Source of the DNA: Microbulbifer sediminum
Lineage (GTDB): Bacteria; Pseudomonadota; Gammaproteobacteria; Pseudomonadales; Cellvibrionaceae
Assembly: GCF_021729035.1 (NCBI RefSeq)
Contig: NZ_JAJSAP010000001.1
Location: forward strand, 248,001-312,000
Direction: 5' to 3'
Length of the DNA: 64,000 nucleotides
This document shows positions 1 to 7,936 of this stretch, piece by piece. Position 1 is the stretch's first letter, and every line of letters starts with the position of its first letter. The position numbers and the translations under genes are program-made. A model generated the notes under the pieces. The model ran no database searches. It saw only the letters and a list, made by a program, of their open reading frames with translations, and was not told the origin of the DNA.

Positions 1-1657
1 CTTCCTGCAGCCGCTCCTGCCGCTGGCGTAGTCGGTACTCGCACTGGTCTATGGCTTTCTGCACATGCGATCTCTCCACGCGCACACTGTTCTCGCGTCG
101 GCACCAGTAGTCTGCCTCGCGCAACAGATCGGCCAGGCGTTCGCTATGCAGGGAAAGCTTTTCTGCGTCCCCGGCCAGCCGCGCCCCATGCTCCACGACC
201 CGCGCCACTGCTTCGGCCGACAACGGCCGCAGGTTCTCCCCGATCGCCAGGGCGACCGTACGCCGAGCATAAGCTGCCACGCTTTCACGCTCACGCGCTG
301 TGTCCTCGGAGAAGTCGGCGTACACTTTGAACAGCTGTCGGGACTCAGGATCGTAGGCCTCGAGCAGATAAAAGAGCCAACGCTCGCCGATCAGGACCAC
401 GTTTAAACTCAGTGGAATTGGCTCCGGTTCGAGGGTAGTGGTGGACAGCAATCCCAGCTGCGTTTCCAGCGGCTCGATTTTGATCTTCCGCGAGCGCAGC
501 GCTCGCTTCAGGGTTTCCCACACGAATGGCGTCATCAGAAGTCGGTGCGCATCCAGGATCAGGCAGCCACCATTGGCCCTGTGCAGGGCACCGCCCTTGA
601 TCAGGTTGAAGTTGGTGGTCAGGTTACCCATCTGCGATTCGTGCTCGATACGCCCCAGCAGGTTGGTATAGGTGGGGTTGTCCTCGTAAACCACAGGCGC
701 ACCACTGATATCACCGTTGTCCACGAGGATATTGACATGAAAACGGATAAATTCGCGCGCACGAGCCAGCTTTTGCGGGGCTAACCCCTTTTTCTGAAGC
801 TGCTCTCCAGCGTTGCGGAAGTCATCAGCATACTCGATGACGCCCCGCTTGATGTCCTCGAGAACATTTTGCACCTGCTCCAGGCCCTGGTAGCGCTTGC
901 GCAACCAGTCAATAGGCTCATCCAGAACCAGATGGAGGAATTCGCGGTCCAGGAGCTTTAGTTCCTTGACCAGCTTTTCGTGCCAGCGCAGGGCGCGCCC
1001 AAGGGTTTCCTTCAGGTCGGCGTTAACCTTTTCAATATTCTCCGTGAGCTGCTGTTGCTCCTCTTCAGGCAGCTCGGAAAACTCCTCAGTGGTGATAAAT
1101 TCATCGTCTTCCAGGGGGCCAATGGTGTAACCCGAGGGGGTACGCACCACCCCTATGCCAAGTGCCCTGGCCCGCTCCACCAGGTCGGTAAAGGCATGTT
1201 CCTCCCGTTCCTCCACCCGCTGCTTGAGTTCGTCGCGGCGCGTGCGATACTCGTCGCTCTTGAAAATATCGGGAATTGCGGTCAGCAGGTGCTCGATAAG
1301 ACTGTCGATATCGCGCCGCAGCCGGCGCGCGGTGCCGGCGGGCAGCACCAGGGCCCGCGGCTTGTCGTCTGCACCGAAGTTATGCACATAGCAGAGGTCG
1401 TCGGCCTGTTTCTGCTTTTGCGCCCAGTCGCCGATAAGCCTCTGCACCAGCGCATGCCTGCCGAGCCCCACGGAGCCGGCAACATAAACGTTGTAGCCTC
1501 GGCCAGACATGTCCAGGGCAAATTCCAGCGCTTCCAATGCGCGGTCCTGACCGAAGGGCCGGGTTTTGGCGATTTCGTCCGGCTCGGCTTCCAGTTGCAG
1601 CCACTCCAGCGGGCACTGCCGATAGAGTTGTTCGGGTGTGAGGGGGGGAGGAAGCAT
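1..1657 (-). CDS. Lon-like AAA+ ATP-dependent protease (YcbZ/LonH type), 3' part missing
   Basis: The reading frame starts at an ATG at 1657 with GAGG about 10 bases upstream and stays open to the window edge, giving about 552 N-terminal residues. It begins MLPPPLTPEQLYRQCPLEW, has a long charged middle (residues about 130-290, probably coiled coil) and then the stretch LIKGGALHRANGGCLILDAH, typical of the AAA_32 family of Lon-related proteases. The C-terminal serine/lysine protease domain would lie outside the window. The first P-loop is degenerate: GSVGLGRH in place of GxxxxGK(S/T). Known members are cytoplasmic, poorly characterised ATP-dependent proteases related to LonB. The aminotransferase lies 44 bases upstream on the same strand. 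The family call is firm, the biological role is not. Confidence 0.87.
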   Translation of the reverse strand, partial: MLPPPLTPEQLYRQCPLEWLQLEAEPDEIAKTRPFGQDRALEALEFALDMSGRGYNVYVAGSVGLGRHALVQRLIGDWAQKQKQADDLCYVHNFGADDKPRALVLPAGTARRLRRDIDSLIEHLLTAIPDIFKSDEYRTRRDELKQRVEEREEHAFTDLVERARALGIGVVRTPSGYTIGPLEDDEFITTEEFSELPEEEQQQLTENIEKVNADLKETLGRALRWHEKLVKELKLLDREFLHLVLDEPIDWLRKRYQGLEQVQNVLEDIKRGVIEYADDFRNAGEQLQKKGLAPQKLARAREFIRFHVNILVDNGDISGAPVVYEDNPTYTNLLGRIEHESQMGNLTTNFNLIKGGALHRANGGCLILDAHRLLMTPFVWETLKRALRSRKIKIEPLETQLGLLSTTTLEPEPIPLSLNVVLIGERWLFYLLEAYDPESRQLFKVYADFSEDTARERESVAAYARRTVALAIGENLRPLSAEAVARVVEHGARLAGDAEKLSLHSERLADLLREADYWCRRENSVRVERSHVQKAIDQCEYRLRQRQERLQE

Positions 1658-1701
1658 TCGCACGCCTCAATGACCATCCATTACTTCAGACAAGTATGGA
1701 T

Positions 1702-2898
1702 TCAGCCAAAATCCTGCTTCTCCATCCACGGAATAATCCGCTCGAACGCCCGCTCAATCTGGTCGATGGAAGTGGCGTAACTGATGCGCAGGGCGTTGCG
1801 GCAGGACTCGCCAAAGGTGTCCCCGGCAATGGTGCACACACCGGTCTCCCGCAGCAACCGCAGGGCCACATTGTTGCCGTTGACCCCCTCCGGCAGCGCC
1901 GGGAACAGGTAGAAGGCACCATCCGGAACGTATCCCTCCAGGAACGGGGTTTGCTCCACCAGTTGCACCAGGCGGTCCCGGCGTGCCTTGTAAGTACTGA
2001 TGATGTCCCTGATAAAGCTGCGGTCACCGCGCAGGGCGGCAACGCCCGCCCACTGGCAGGGGGTGTTGGCCACGGTGGTGGTGAACATGTGGTAGCGGCG
2101 CAACTTGCGGATGGCCCCCTGACTGGCGATCAGCCAGCCGATTCGCATGCCCGCCATGCTGAAAGTCTTGGAGAAACTGCTGATGATCATCACATGATCC
2201 AGGTCGGAGCAACAGGACAGCACCCCGGCGTAATCGCGATCGTAAACCAGGTGATCGTAGACCTCGTCACTGATGACATAAATGCCGCGGTAAGCGGCCT
2301 CCTGCACGATCATTTCCACGGTTTCGCGGGGATAGACAGTGCCGGTGGGGTTGCTGGGTGAATTGAGGATGATCGCGTGGGTATTGGTGTCGATCGCGTC
2401 GATCACCTCCTGCGGATCCAGCTGGTGATTGTTCTCCGCCCGGGTGGGAATATACCTGACCTCACCGCCATTCATCCTGATCAGTGGTGCGTACAGCATG
2501 AAGGCTGGATCGGGCACAATAAATTCGCGCCCCGGCGCGGATACCGCAGTCAGTGCCAGGTAAATGGCCTCGGTGGCACCGGTGGTAACCAGGATATTCT
2601 CCGGGGAGATGGCGCGGCCGTAGCGCTCGCCGTTGTACTCCGCCAGAGCCTCCAGCAGTTCCGGCAGACCCGCGTCCATTGTGTAGCCGGTCTGGCCAGC
2701 CTCCAGCGCGTCTACGGTGGCCTGGATCACATGGGGCGGCGCCGGTGCATCGGGCTGGCCGATGGACAAATGGATCACATCATCCATAGTGGAAGCCAGA
2801 TTCACCATCTTGCGGATGCCCGGCACCGGTATGGTCAGCAGCGCCGGGTTCCAGACCGGGTCCTCCGACTCATAGAAATCGAAATCCAGCCTGCTCAT
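1702..2898 (-). CDS. PLP-dependent class I/II aminotransferase
   Basis: This 398-residue protein is the normal length for a fold-type I aspartate-aminotransferase-like enzyme. Visible motifs are NSPSNPTG (substrate/PLP pocket), SDEVYDHLVY (Asp and Tyr contacting the PLP ring) and SSFSKTFSMAGMRIGW, whose Lys forms the Schiff base with PLP. It would transfer an amino group between an amino acid and a 2-oxoacid in the cytoplasm. Its ATG overlaps the stop of the upstream amidase by four bases (ATGA), so the two are translationally coupled. An amidase releasing an amine or ammonia next to an aminotransferase suggests a small catabolic unit, but the substrate cannot be read from sequence. Confidence 0.9.
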   Translation of the reverse strand: MSRLDFDFYESEDPVWNPALLTIPVPGIRKMVNLASTMDDVIHLSIGQPDAPAPPHVIQATVDALEAGQTGYTMDAGLPELLEALAEYNGERYGRAISPENILVTTGATEAIYLALTAVSAPGREFIVPDPAFMLYAPLIRMNGGEVRYIPTRAENNHQLDPQEVIDAIDTNTHAIILNSPSNPTGTVYPRETVEMIVQEAAYRGIYVISDEVYDHLVYDRDYAGVLSCCSDLDHVMIISSFSKTFSMAGMRIGWLIASQGAIRKLRRYHMFTTTVANTPCQWAGVAALRGDRSFIRDIISTYKARRDRLVQLVEQTPFLEGYVPDGAFYLFPALPEGVNGNNVALRLLRETGVCTIAGDTFGESCRNALRISYATSIDQIERAFERIIPWMEKQDFG

Positions 2899-4337
2899 AC
2901 CTGCGCCCCCGCTTCGACGCCCTGGTGGAACAGAGCCGGGCGGCGGTCTGTCAGGGGATTCGCCAGCTGATAGGCCTGCGCGGCACGCAGTACCGTGGCA
3001 TCGTCAAAGCGCCGCCCCACCAACTGCAGGCCGATCGGCAGACCGTCACTGGCAAAACCACAGGGCACCGAAATGGCGGGCTGGCCGGTCATATTGAAAG
3101 GATAGGTATACGGTGTCCAGGACGGCCAGCGGGTGCTGGGCCAGTCCTCGGGCACCTCACGCCCGGCCTTGAACGCGGTAATCGGCAGTGTCGGCGTCAG
3201 CAGCAGGTCGTACTTGCGGTGGAATGTCACCATCCGCTCACACAACGCCATGCGCTCATTGACCGCGCCCAGGTAGTCCAGCATCGACAGCTGCGCCGCC
3301 TTTTCCGATACCCCCACCAGTTGCGGGTCCATCTCCGCCCGCTGGCGCTTGCCCAGGTCGCGCAGGGCATTGGCGGCGCCGCCGTAGAACAGGTGGCCGA
3401 ACGCGGCCAGCGGATCGTCAAACCCGGGCGCCACCTCAACCACTTCCGCACCCAGGGACTGCAGTACATGGGCGGCATCGCGCACGCTCTGCTCCACCTC
3501 CTGCTCGACGTTTACATAACCCAGGGTGGCACTGAACGCGATTTTCAGTCCCTTGAGCAACTCGCCGGGCTCTCCCTGCACCGCCGCGAGGTAATCAATG
3601 TTACGGCGCGGGATGGCATTGGTATCACGGTCGTCAGCCTCGCTCAGCACGTTCATCATCAGCGCGCAATCGGCCACGGTCCAGGTCATGGGGCCGGCGT
3701 GGGCCAGGGTACCGAAGGGGCTGGCGGGCCAGTGGGGCACCTCGCCGAAGCTGGGTTTCAGGCCAACATGACCACAGAAACCCGCGGGGATCCGAATCGA
3801 TCCGCCGGCATCCGTCCCCAGCGCCAATGGTCCCATGCCCAGTACCACCGCCGCCGAGCTGCCGCCGCTGGAGCCTCCAGCGGTCCTGTCGGTATTCCAT
3901 GGGTTACTGGTAACGCCATCGATCGGGTTGTCGGTGACACCTTTCCAGCCAAACTCCGGTGTGGTGGTCTTGCCCAGGGGCACATAACCATTGCGGTCGA
4001 GTGCCGCGACACACGGAGCCTGCTTGTTGAGTGTGGATTCCGGATTGACAGTTTTCGAGCCTTTCAGGGTCGGCCACATGGGCGTCAGGAATACATCCTT
4101 GATCGCCACCGGGACACCATCCAGGGCACCGCGGGTTTCCCCCGCCTGGTACCGCAGCTCAGACGCGCGCGCGTATTCCAGCGTCGTCTCGGGGTCCACC
4201 AGGCAATAGGCGTTTACCGCCTCATTGCAGCGTTCGATTTGTTCCAGCAACGCACTGGTGACTTCCACGGGGGAAAAAGACTTGTCCCGATAGCCTTCCA
4301 GCAGTTCCAGAGCTGTCATGCTGACGAATTCGTTCAT
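2895..4337 (-). CDS. Amidase-signature family hydrolase
   Basis: The start is taken as the ATG at 4337 (MNEFVSMTALELLEGY), which has an AGAGGA site upstream. A longer frame to 4403 has an unconvincing lysine-rich N-terminus. The 480-residue protein has the amidase-signature core: the catalytic Lys in PVAIKDVF, and GGSSGGSSAAVV followed by TDAGGSIRIPA with the cis-Ser and nucleophilic Ser. C-terminal elements TLPITAF and ISVPCGF also fit. Such enzymes hydrolyse amides to a carboxylate and ammonia or an amine. It is not GatA by context, because gatB and gatC are absent. The gene shares a four-base overlap with the aminotransferase downstream. Substrate unknown. Confidence 0.9.
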   Translation of the reverse strand: MNEFVSMTALELLEGYRDKSFSPVEVTSALLEQIERCNEAVNAYCLVDPETTLEYARASELRYQAGETRGALDGVPVAIKDVFLTPMWPTLKGSKTVNPESTLNKQAPCVAALDRNGYVPLGKTTTPEFGWKGVTDNPIDGVTSNPWNTDRTAGGSSGGSSAAVVLGMGPLALGTDAGGSIRIPAGFCGHVGLKPSFGEVPHWPASPFGTLAHAGPMTWTVADCALMMNVLSEADDRDTNAIPRRNIDYLAAVQGEPGELLKGLKIAFSATLGYVNVEQEVEQSVRDAAHVLQSLGAEVVEVAPGFDDPLAAFGHLFYGGAANALRDLGKRQRAEMDPQLVGVSEKAAQLSMLDYLGAVNERMALCERMVTFHRKYDLLLTPTLPITAFKAGREVPEDWPSTRWPSWTPYTYPFNMTGQPAISVPCGFASDGLPIGLQLVGRRFDDATVLRAAQAYQLANPLTDRRPALFHQGVEAGAQV

Positions 4338-4641
4338 CCGTGGATCCTCTCGCTTGTGCTTCTTCTTGATTTGCCATCCAATCCTAGTACCAGTTGGCGC
4401 CAATTCGGGCGTTTACTAGTGGATTCTGGCGCCCCGATTTATCCCCGGATTGCAAACGGCACTTTCGTACTCGTCTGGCGAGCGGCTGACGCCGGCGGGC
4501 GCGAACCAGCGGGCAAGCCCAAAGCCGATTCCCACGCAGCAATTTCGTGACACGCATCACAATCTGCGCGTCAGCTTCAGGCTGCAGACAGGATGAATGC
4601 GGTACCTTAGGCGCGGTAATCATCGCGAACGGGAAGCAATC
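4338..4641. other. Divergent intergenic region (304 bp)
   Basis: This is the space between the divergently transcribed amidase and DUF2799 lipoprotein genes. It must hold both promoters, but I see no clear -35/-10 pair, operator repeat or hairpin. No reading frame in it looks coding. Confidence 0.5.
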
Positions 4642-5268
4642 GTGAAATTTCTTGTACGGATAAGCATTGCCAGCGTGCTGGCACTGTGGCTGGGTGGCTG
4701 CGCCACCATGAGTGAAGAGGAATGCCTGGTGGCTGACTGGCACGGGTTAGGCTTTGAGGACGGCGCCGCAGGCCAGCCGATCGCGCAGCTGGGCCGGCGC
4801 CGCGAGGCCTGTGCCGAACACGGCGTGCGACCGGATACCAGCGCCTATCGTGCCGGTCGCGACGAGGGCCTGGAACACTACTGCACGGAAATGCGCGGCT
4901 TCCGCCTGGGCCGTGCCGGGGGCAATTACAACGGCGTCTGTCCCGCCGACCTGGAAGGGCTGTTCCTCCACGCCTATGAGGCCGGACGGGAGCTGTATGT
5001 GGCCCGCAGAGCGGTCAACAGTGTCGCCGGGGCAATTGGCGACCGCGCCGAGGAGCGGGAACATATTCTCGATGATATTACGGATATGAGTGCCCGCCTG
5101 ATCAGCGACGAGGCGACCCGCGAAGAGCGTATCACCCTGCTGGCGGACATCGCCCGCCTGAAGGAGCGCCACACAGAGCTGGGTATAGAAATCGAGGACC
5201 TGGAGCACGAGCTGGCCATGCGCGAAGCGGAGTACCAGGAAGTCCAGCGCCGCTCCCCCTACCAGTGA
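4642..5268 (+). CDS. DUF2799 lipoprotein
   Basis: The likely start is GTG at 4642 with GGGAAG upstream; the product begins MKFLVRISIASVLALWLGGC. This is a lipoprotein signal with the lipobox LGGC, so the 208-residue protein should be lipid-anchored in the cell envelope. The mature part carries the DUF2799 pattern: C-x4-W, G-x2-DG, a Cys, Y-x2-GR-x2-GL-x2-YC, and a second G-x4-Y-x-GVCP. The last 80 residues are rich in Glu/Arg with heptad spacing and probably form a coiled coil. The function of DUF2799 is not known. It converges on the HD-domain gene. Confidence 0.85.
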   Translation: MKFLVRISIASVLALWLGGCATMSEEECLVADWHGLGFEDGAAGQPIAQLGRRREACAEHGVRPDTSAYRAGRDEGLEHYCTEMRGFRLGRAGGNYNGVCPADLEGLFLHAYEAGRELYVARRAVNSVAGAIGDRAEEREHILDDITDMSARLISDEATREERITLLADIARLKERHTELGIEIEDLEHELAMREAEYQEVQRRSPYQ

Positions 5269-5304
5269 GCCACATGCCCGGGAATGGCCTGCCGGAGTAA
5301 CTCC

Positions 5305-5883
5305 TTACTTCAGCAGGCCGTCCTCTACCGCACCGCGCAGGCGCGTTTCCATCTCTTCCCACAGGGCGCGGCTGCCAAGGCCGATACGGCTGTTCAATTC
5401 CAGCACCCGTTCTTTCGGTACCCGGTGCTCGCGCCAGGAGTGGCCGCCACCGTGGAGGTTGTGCAGTAGCGGCGGCACACGGTCTACCGCGCGGGCGAAG
5501 CGGGCGTCGGCAGTCTCCCCCGCCTCGAATTCTTCCCAAAGGCGCAAGTACTCGGTGCCACGCCCGTTGGGCAGCATCTCCAGCAGCCGCCGGACGCCGG
5601 CCGCTTCGCACTCCTTCTGTGCGGCGGTTTCGCTGGCGTAAATTATCTTGTCACCGGCATCGATTTCCCCCAGGTCGTGGATCAGCAACATACGGATCAC
5701 CCGGTCGATATCGATGGCATCATCCGCGTAGTCCTTCAGCATCAGTGCCGCCAGGCAGACATGCCAGCTGTGCTCGGCGGAATTCTCATAGCGGTCCAGC
5801 CCTACCGGGCGGGTCTTGCGCGTGACATCCTTCAGTTTCTCGATCTCGACAATAAAATCGAGGACCTGTGCTATCTCCTGCAT
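5305..5883 (-). CDS. HD-domain phosphohydrolase (YfbR/HDDC2-like)
   Basis: The start is the ATG at 5883 with AGGAG at good distance. A longer open frame to 6144 runs through the neighbouring GFA gene and is rejected. The 192-residue protein has the metal-binding HD pattern: a first His in NSAEHSWHV, the HD pair in LLIHDLGEID, and a downstream Asp near FARAVDRV. Relatives are cytoplasmic 5'-deoxynucleotidases and related nucleotide phosphohydrolases. The exact substrate cannot be inferred. It lies seven bases downstream of the GFA-family gene, in one apparent operon. Confidence 0.85.
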   Translation of the reverse strand: MQEIAQVLDFIVEIEKLKDVTRKTRPVGLDRYENSAEHSWHVCLAALMLKDYADDAIDIDRVIRMLLIHDLGEIDAGDKIIYASETAAQKECEAAGVRRLLEMLPNGRGTEYLRLWEEFEAGETADARFARAVDRVPPLLHNLHGGGHSWREHRVPKERVLELNSRIGLGSRALWEEMETRLRGAVEDGLLK

Positions 5884-5890
5884 GCTGCTC

Positions 5891-6286
5891 CTATCGGTCT
5901 GCGGGGTGATTGACACCATCATTGGTAGGGACTTCGTCAAGCGCCGCTGGATTGACGCCGTCAAGGCAGCCCACGTTGAATCCATATTCTTCCGGGCTGG
6001 AGCGACGCTGGTGATGGGTATACACACCGCAACGGCCACAGAAATAGTGCTTCGCCGTGCGGGTGTTGAACTGGTACAACCGCAGGTCCGCCGCGCCCTT
6101 GCGAACCCGGATACCCGCCAGCGGCACTGAAGCCATGATGGCACCCCGTCGGCGGCACAGGGAGCAGTCGCAGCGCCGGGGGTTTACCAGCCCTTCCGGC
6201 AATTGCAGCTCCAGTTCCACCGCCCCGCAATGGCAGCGCGCCATATGCACGGGGCCAATGGGTGTATTACCAACAGACTTGATCAT
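5891..6286 (-). CDS. GFA/CENP-V family zinc protein
   Basis: This 131-residue protein has the cysteine layout of the glutathione-dependent formaldehyde-activating (GFA) fold. It shows CHCG near residue 18, CDCSLCRRRG near residue 39 and CGRCGVYTHH near residue 83, which together bind two zinc ions. Despite the family name, most members have no proven formaldehyde activity. It sits 15 bases downstream of the Ldh-family oxidoreductase and 7 bases upstream of the HD hydrolase, all on the minus strand, so the three may be co-transcribed. Confidence 0.87.
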   Translation of the reverse strand: MIKSVGNTPIGPVHMARCHCGAVELELQLPEGLVNPRRCDCSLCRRRGAIMASVPLAGIRVRKGAADLRLYQFNTRTAKHYFCGRCGVYTHHQRRSSPEEYGFNVGCLDGVNPAALDEVPTNDGVNHPADR

Positions 6287-6301
6287 GGTGTTGCCTGCGC
6301 C

Positions 6302-7357
6302 TCAATCCAGTGGACGGGGCATATCGACACCGAGTTTTTCCGCCCAGGGCCGGATGTCCTCCATAATCGACGGGTACAGCGCTACCCCGTCGCGCAGTTG
6401 CCCGGCCCGCGCTCGCCAGGCACGTTGGCCCGGCACCCGCACCTCCCCTCCCCCGTCACTGGGATTTTCCTCCCAAAGCTGGCAGAGGGCGCGGGTCTGG
6501 CGCAGGAAATCCGCCTCCGCACCGAAGGCACGCGGGTCGATCACCTGCAGGAAAACCGAGTTGGCCTCATCGTCCCCGGCTGCTGCTGCATCGGCACGGC
6601 CGTAGCCGCCCAGGCCCATGGACAGGACTTCCAGCATTGCACTGAGCGCCGCACCCTTGTAACCGTGATCGGCGCCACCTACCGGCAGGATGCTGCCCCC
6701 ATTCTGGAAAGCTGCCGGATCGTCAGAGAGCCGGCCCTCGCTGTCCTTGAGGCAGGGCTGGGGCATTTTCTTTCCTTCCCGGGCGGCGCGGGCCACATAG
6801 CCGCCGGCCGTCACTGACATGCTGATATCGAACAACAGGGGGTACTCACCGGCGGGGGCGGCAAAGGCCAGCGGGTTGGCGGAAAACAGCGGCGCCCTTC
6901 CACCCTGCGGCGACACGGTGTTCTCCGCCGGGGTCGAGCAGGTAAGTATGGCCACGCAACCCGCCTCGATCACTGGTGGCAGGTAGGCTGCCAGGCAGGC
7001 GATGTGCTGGCTGCGGCGAATCGTAGCGGTCACCACCCCGTGTTCCTCCACCCGCTGCAGGGCAAGGCCCACGGCCCGGGACAGCACCCAGGGTCCGGGC
7101 AGGAATCCGGCATCCCAGTTGAAGCAGTTGCCTCGGTCAGCAAGTTCACGCGGCTCGCCCTCGGCCCGTGATTCGCCACTCTCCAGCCAGGCCAGGTTGT
7201 GGGGTACGCGATTCAGGCCATGCGTGGTGAACCCCAGCAGGTCTGCCTGCAGGAAAATGTTCGCCATCACCGCGGCCCGTTCCGGTGCGAGCCCGGCCCG
7301 CTGGAATAGGCGGGTGGCAAATTCGTGCAGGTCTGCGGCGGAATATCTGGTTGCCAT
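6302..7357 (-). CDS. Malate/L-lactate dehydrogenase family oxidoreductase
   Basis: This 351-residue protein matches the Ldh_2 (YlbC/YiaK-like) family of NAD(P)-dependent 2-hydroxyacid or imine dehydrogenases, not the classical lactate dehydrogenases. Signature pieces are an N-terminal helical region (residues 1-45), ADLLGFTTHGLNR with the conserved His near residue 49, RRSQHIACLAAYLP, and FDISMSVTAGGYV. The C-terminal GYKGAALSAMLEVLS is also typical. It would reduce a 2-oxoacid or cyclic imine in the cytoplasm. The substrate (malate, lactate, ureidoglycolate or a proline-type imine) is not determinable. Confidence 0.85.
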   Translation of the reverse strand: MATRYSAADLHEFATRLFQRAGLAPERAAVMANIFLQADLLGFTTHGLNRVPHNLAWLESGESRAEGEPRELADRGNCFNWDAGFLPGPWVLSRAVGLALQRVEEHGVVTATIRRSQHIACLAAYLPPVIEAGCVAILTCSTPAENTVSPQGGRAPLFSANPLAFAAPAGEYPLLFDISMSVTAGGYVARAAREGKKMPQPCLKDSEGRLSDDPAAFQNGGSILPVGGADHGYKGAALSAMLEVLSMGLGGYGRADAAAAGDDEANSVFLQVIDPRAFGAEADFLRQTRALCQLWEENPSDGGGEVRVPGQRAWRARAGQLRDGVALYPSIMEDIRPWAEKLGVDMPRPLD

Positions 7358-7404
7358 GGGATTTCCTCTCCTGGTCCATTGCCGATCAGCGGTGATACCG
7401 CGGA

Positions 7405-7821
7405 TCAGTGATCACTTACTTTGCCCCGCAGCGACTTGACCTGACCGCGGCGGGTTTTCTGCTTCAGGCGGCGTTCCCTCGAGGCCCGCGTTGGCTTGGT
7501 GGGAACACGCTTCTTATGTCGGCGCGTGGCGCGGCCGATCAGTTGCGCCAACCGTTCCAGTGCATCGGTCCGGTTTTTTTCCTGGGTCCGGAAACGCTGG
7601 GCCTTGATCACGATAACACCCTCACTGGAGATACGTTGGTCCCCCAGTGCCAGCAGGCGCGCCTTTGTTTCTTCCGGCAATGACGACGCGGCGATATCGA
7701 AACGCAGGTGAATCGCCGAGGCGACCTTGTTGACATTCTGGCCACCCGCGCCCTGGGAACGCACCGCGTGCATCTCTATTTCGTCGAGCGGAATCGCGAT
7801 TTTGCTAGAAACTTTTAACAT
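7405..7821 (-). CDS. arfB: Alternative ribosome-rescue factor ArfB (YaeJ)
   Basis: The protein has 138 residues, the usual size. It carries the peptidyl-tRNA hydrolase GGQ motif in SQGAGGQNVNKV (residues about 24-35), with no codon-recognition domain as in RF1/RF2. It ends in the Lys/Arg-rich tail KKRVPTKPTRASRERRLKQK that enters the empty mRNA channel of stalled ribosomes. It releases peptides from ribosomes stalled without a stop codon. It appears to be a single-gene unit next to the divergent betaine-carrier gene. Confidence 0.93.
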   Translation of the reverse strand: MLKVSSKIAIPLDEIEMHAVRSQGAGGQNVNKVASAIHLRFDIAASSLPEETKARLLALGDQRISSEGVIVIKAQRFRTQEKNRTDALERLAQLIGRATRRHKKRVPTKPTRASRERRLKQKTRRGQVKSLRGKVSDH

Positions 7822-7936
7822 GTCAGACTTGCTTCTTATTTAGCGCCTTTATATAGGGTTTTATTGTCTATGCTGAGACCGATAGGCGCAAAATTTAACC
7901 TTCCAAGTGTCGGCAAATTCAGGTGGTAACTGCGCT

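Noticed and set aside
2925-4550. 541-residue open frame on the plus strand
   Set aside because: It lies fully antisense to the amidase, which has clear catalytic motifs; the translation is Arg/Gly/His-rich with no recognisable domain. Such long antisense frames are common in GC-rich coding DNA.
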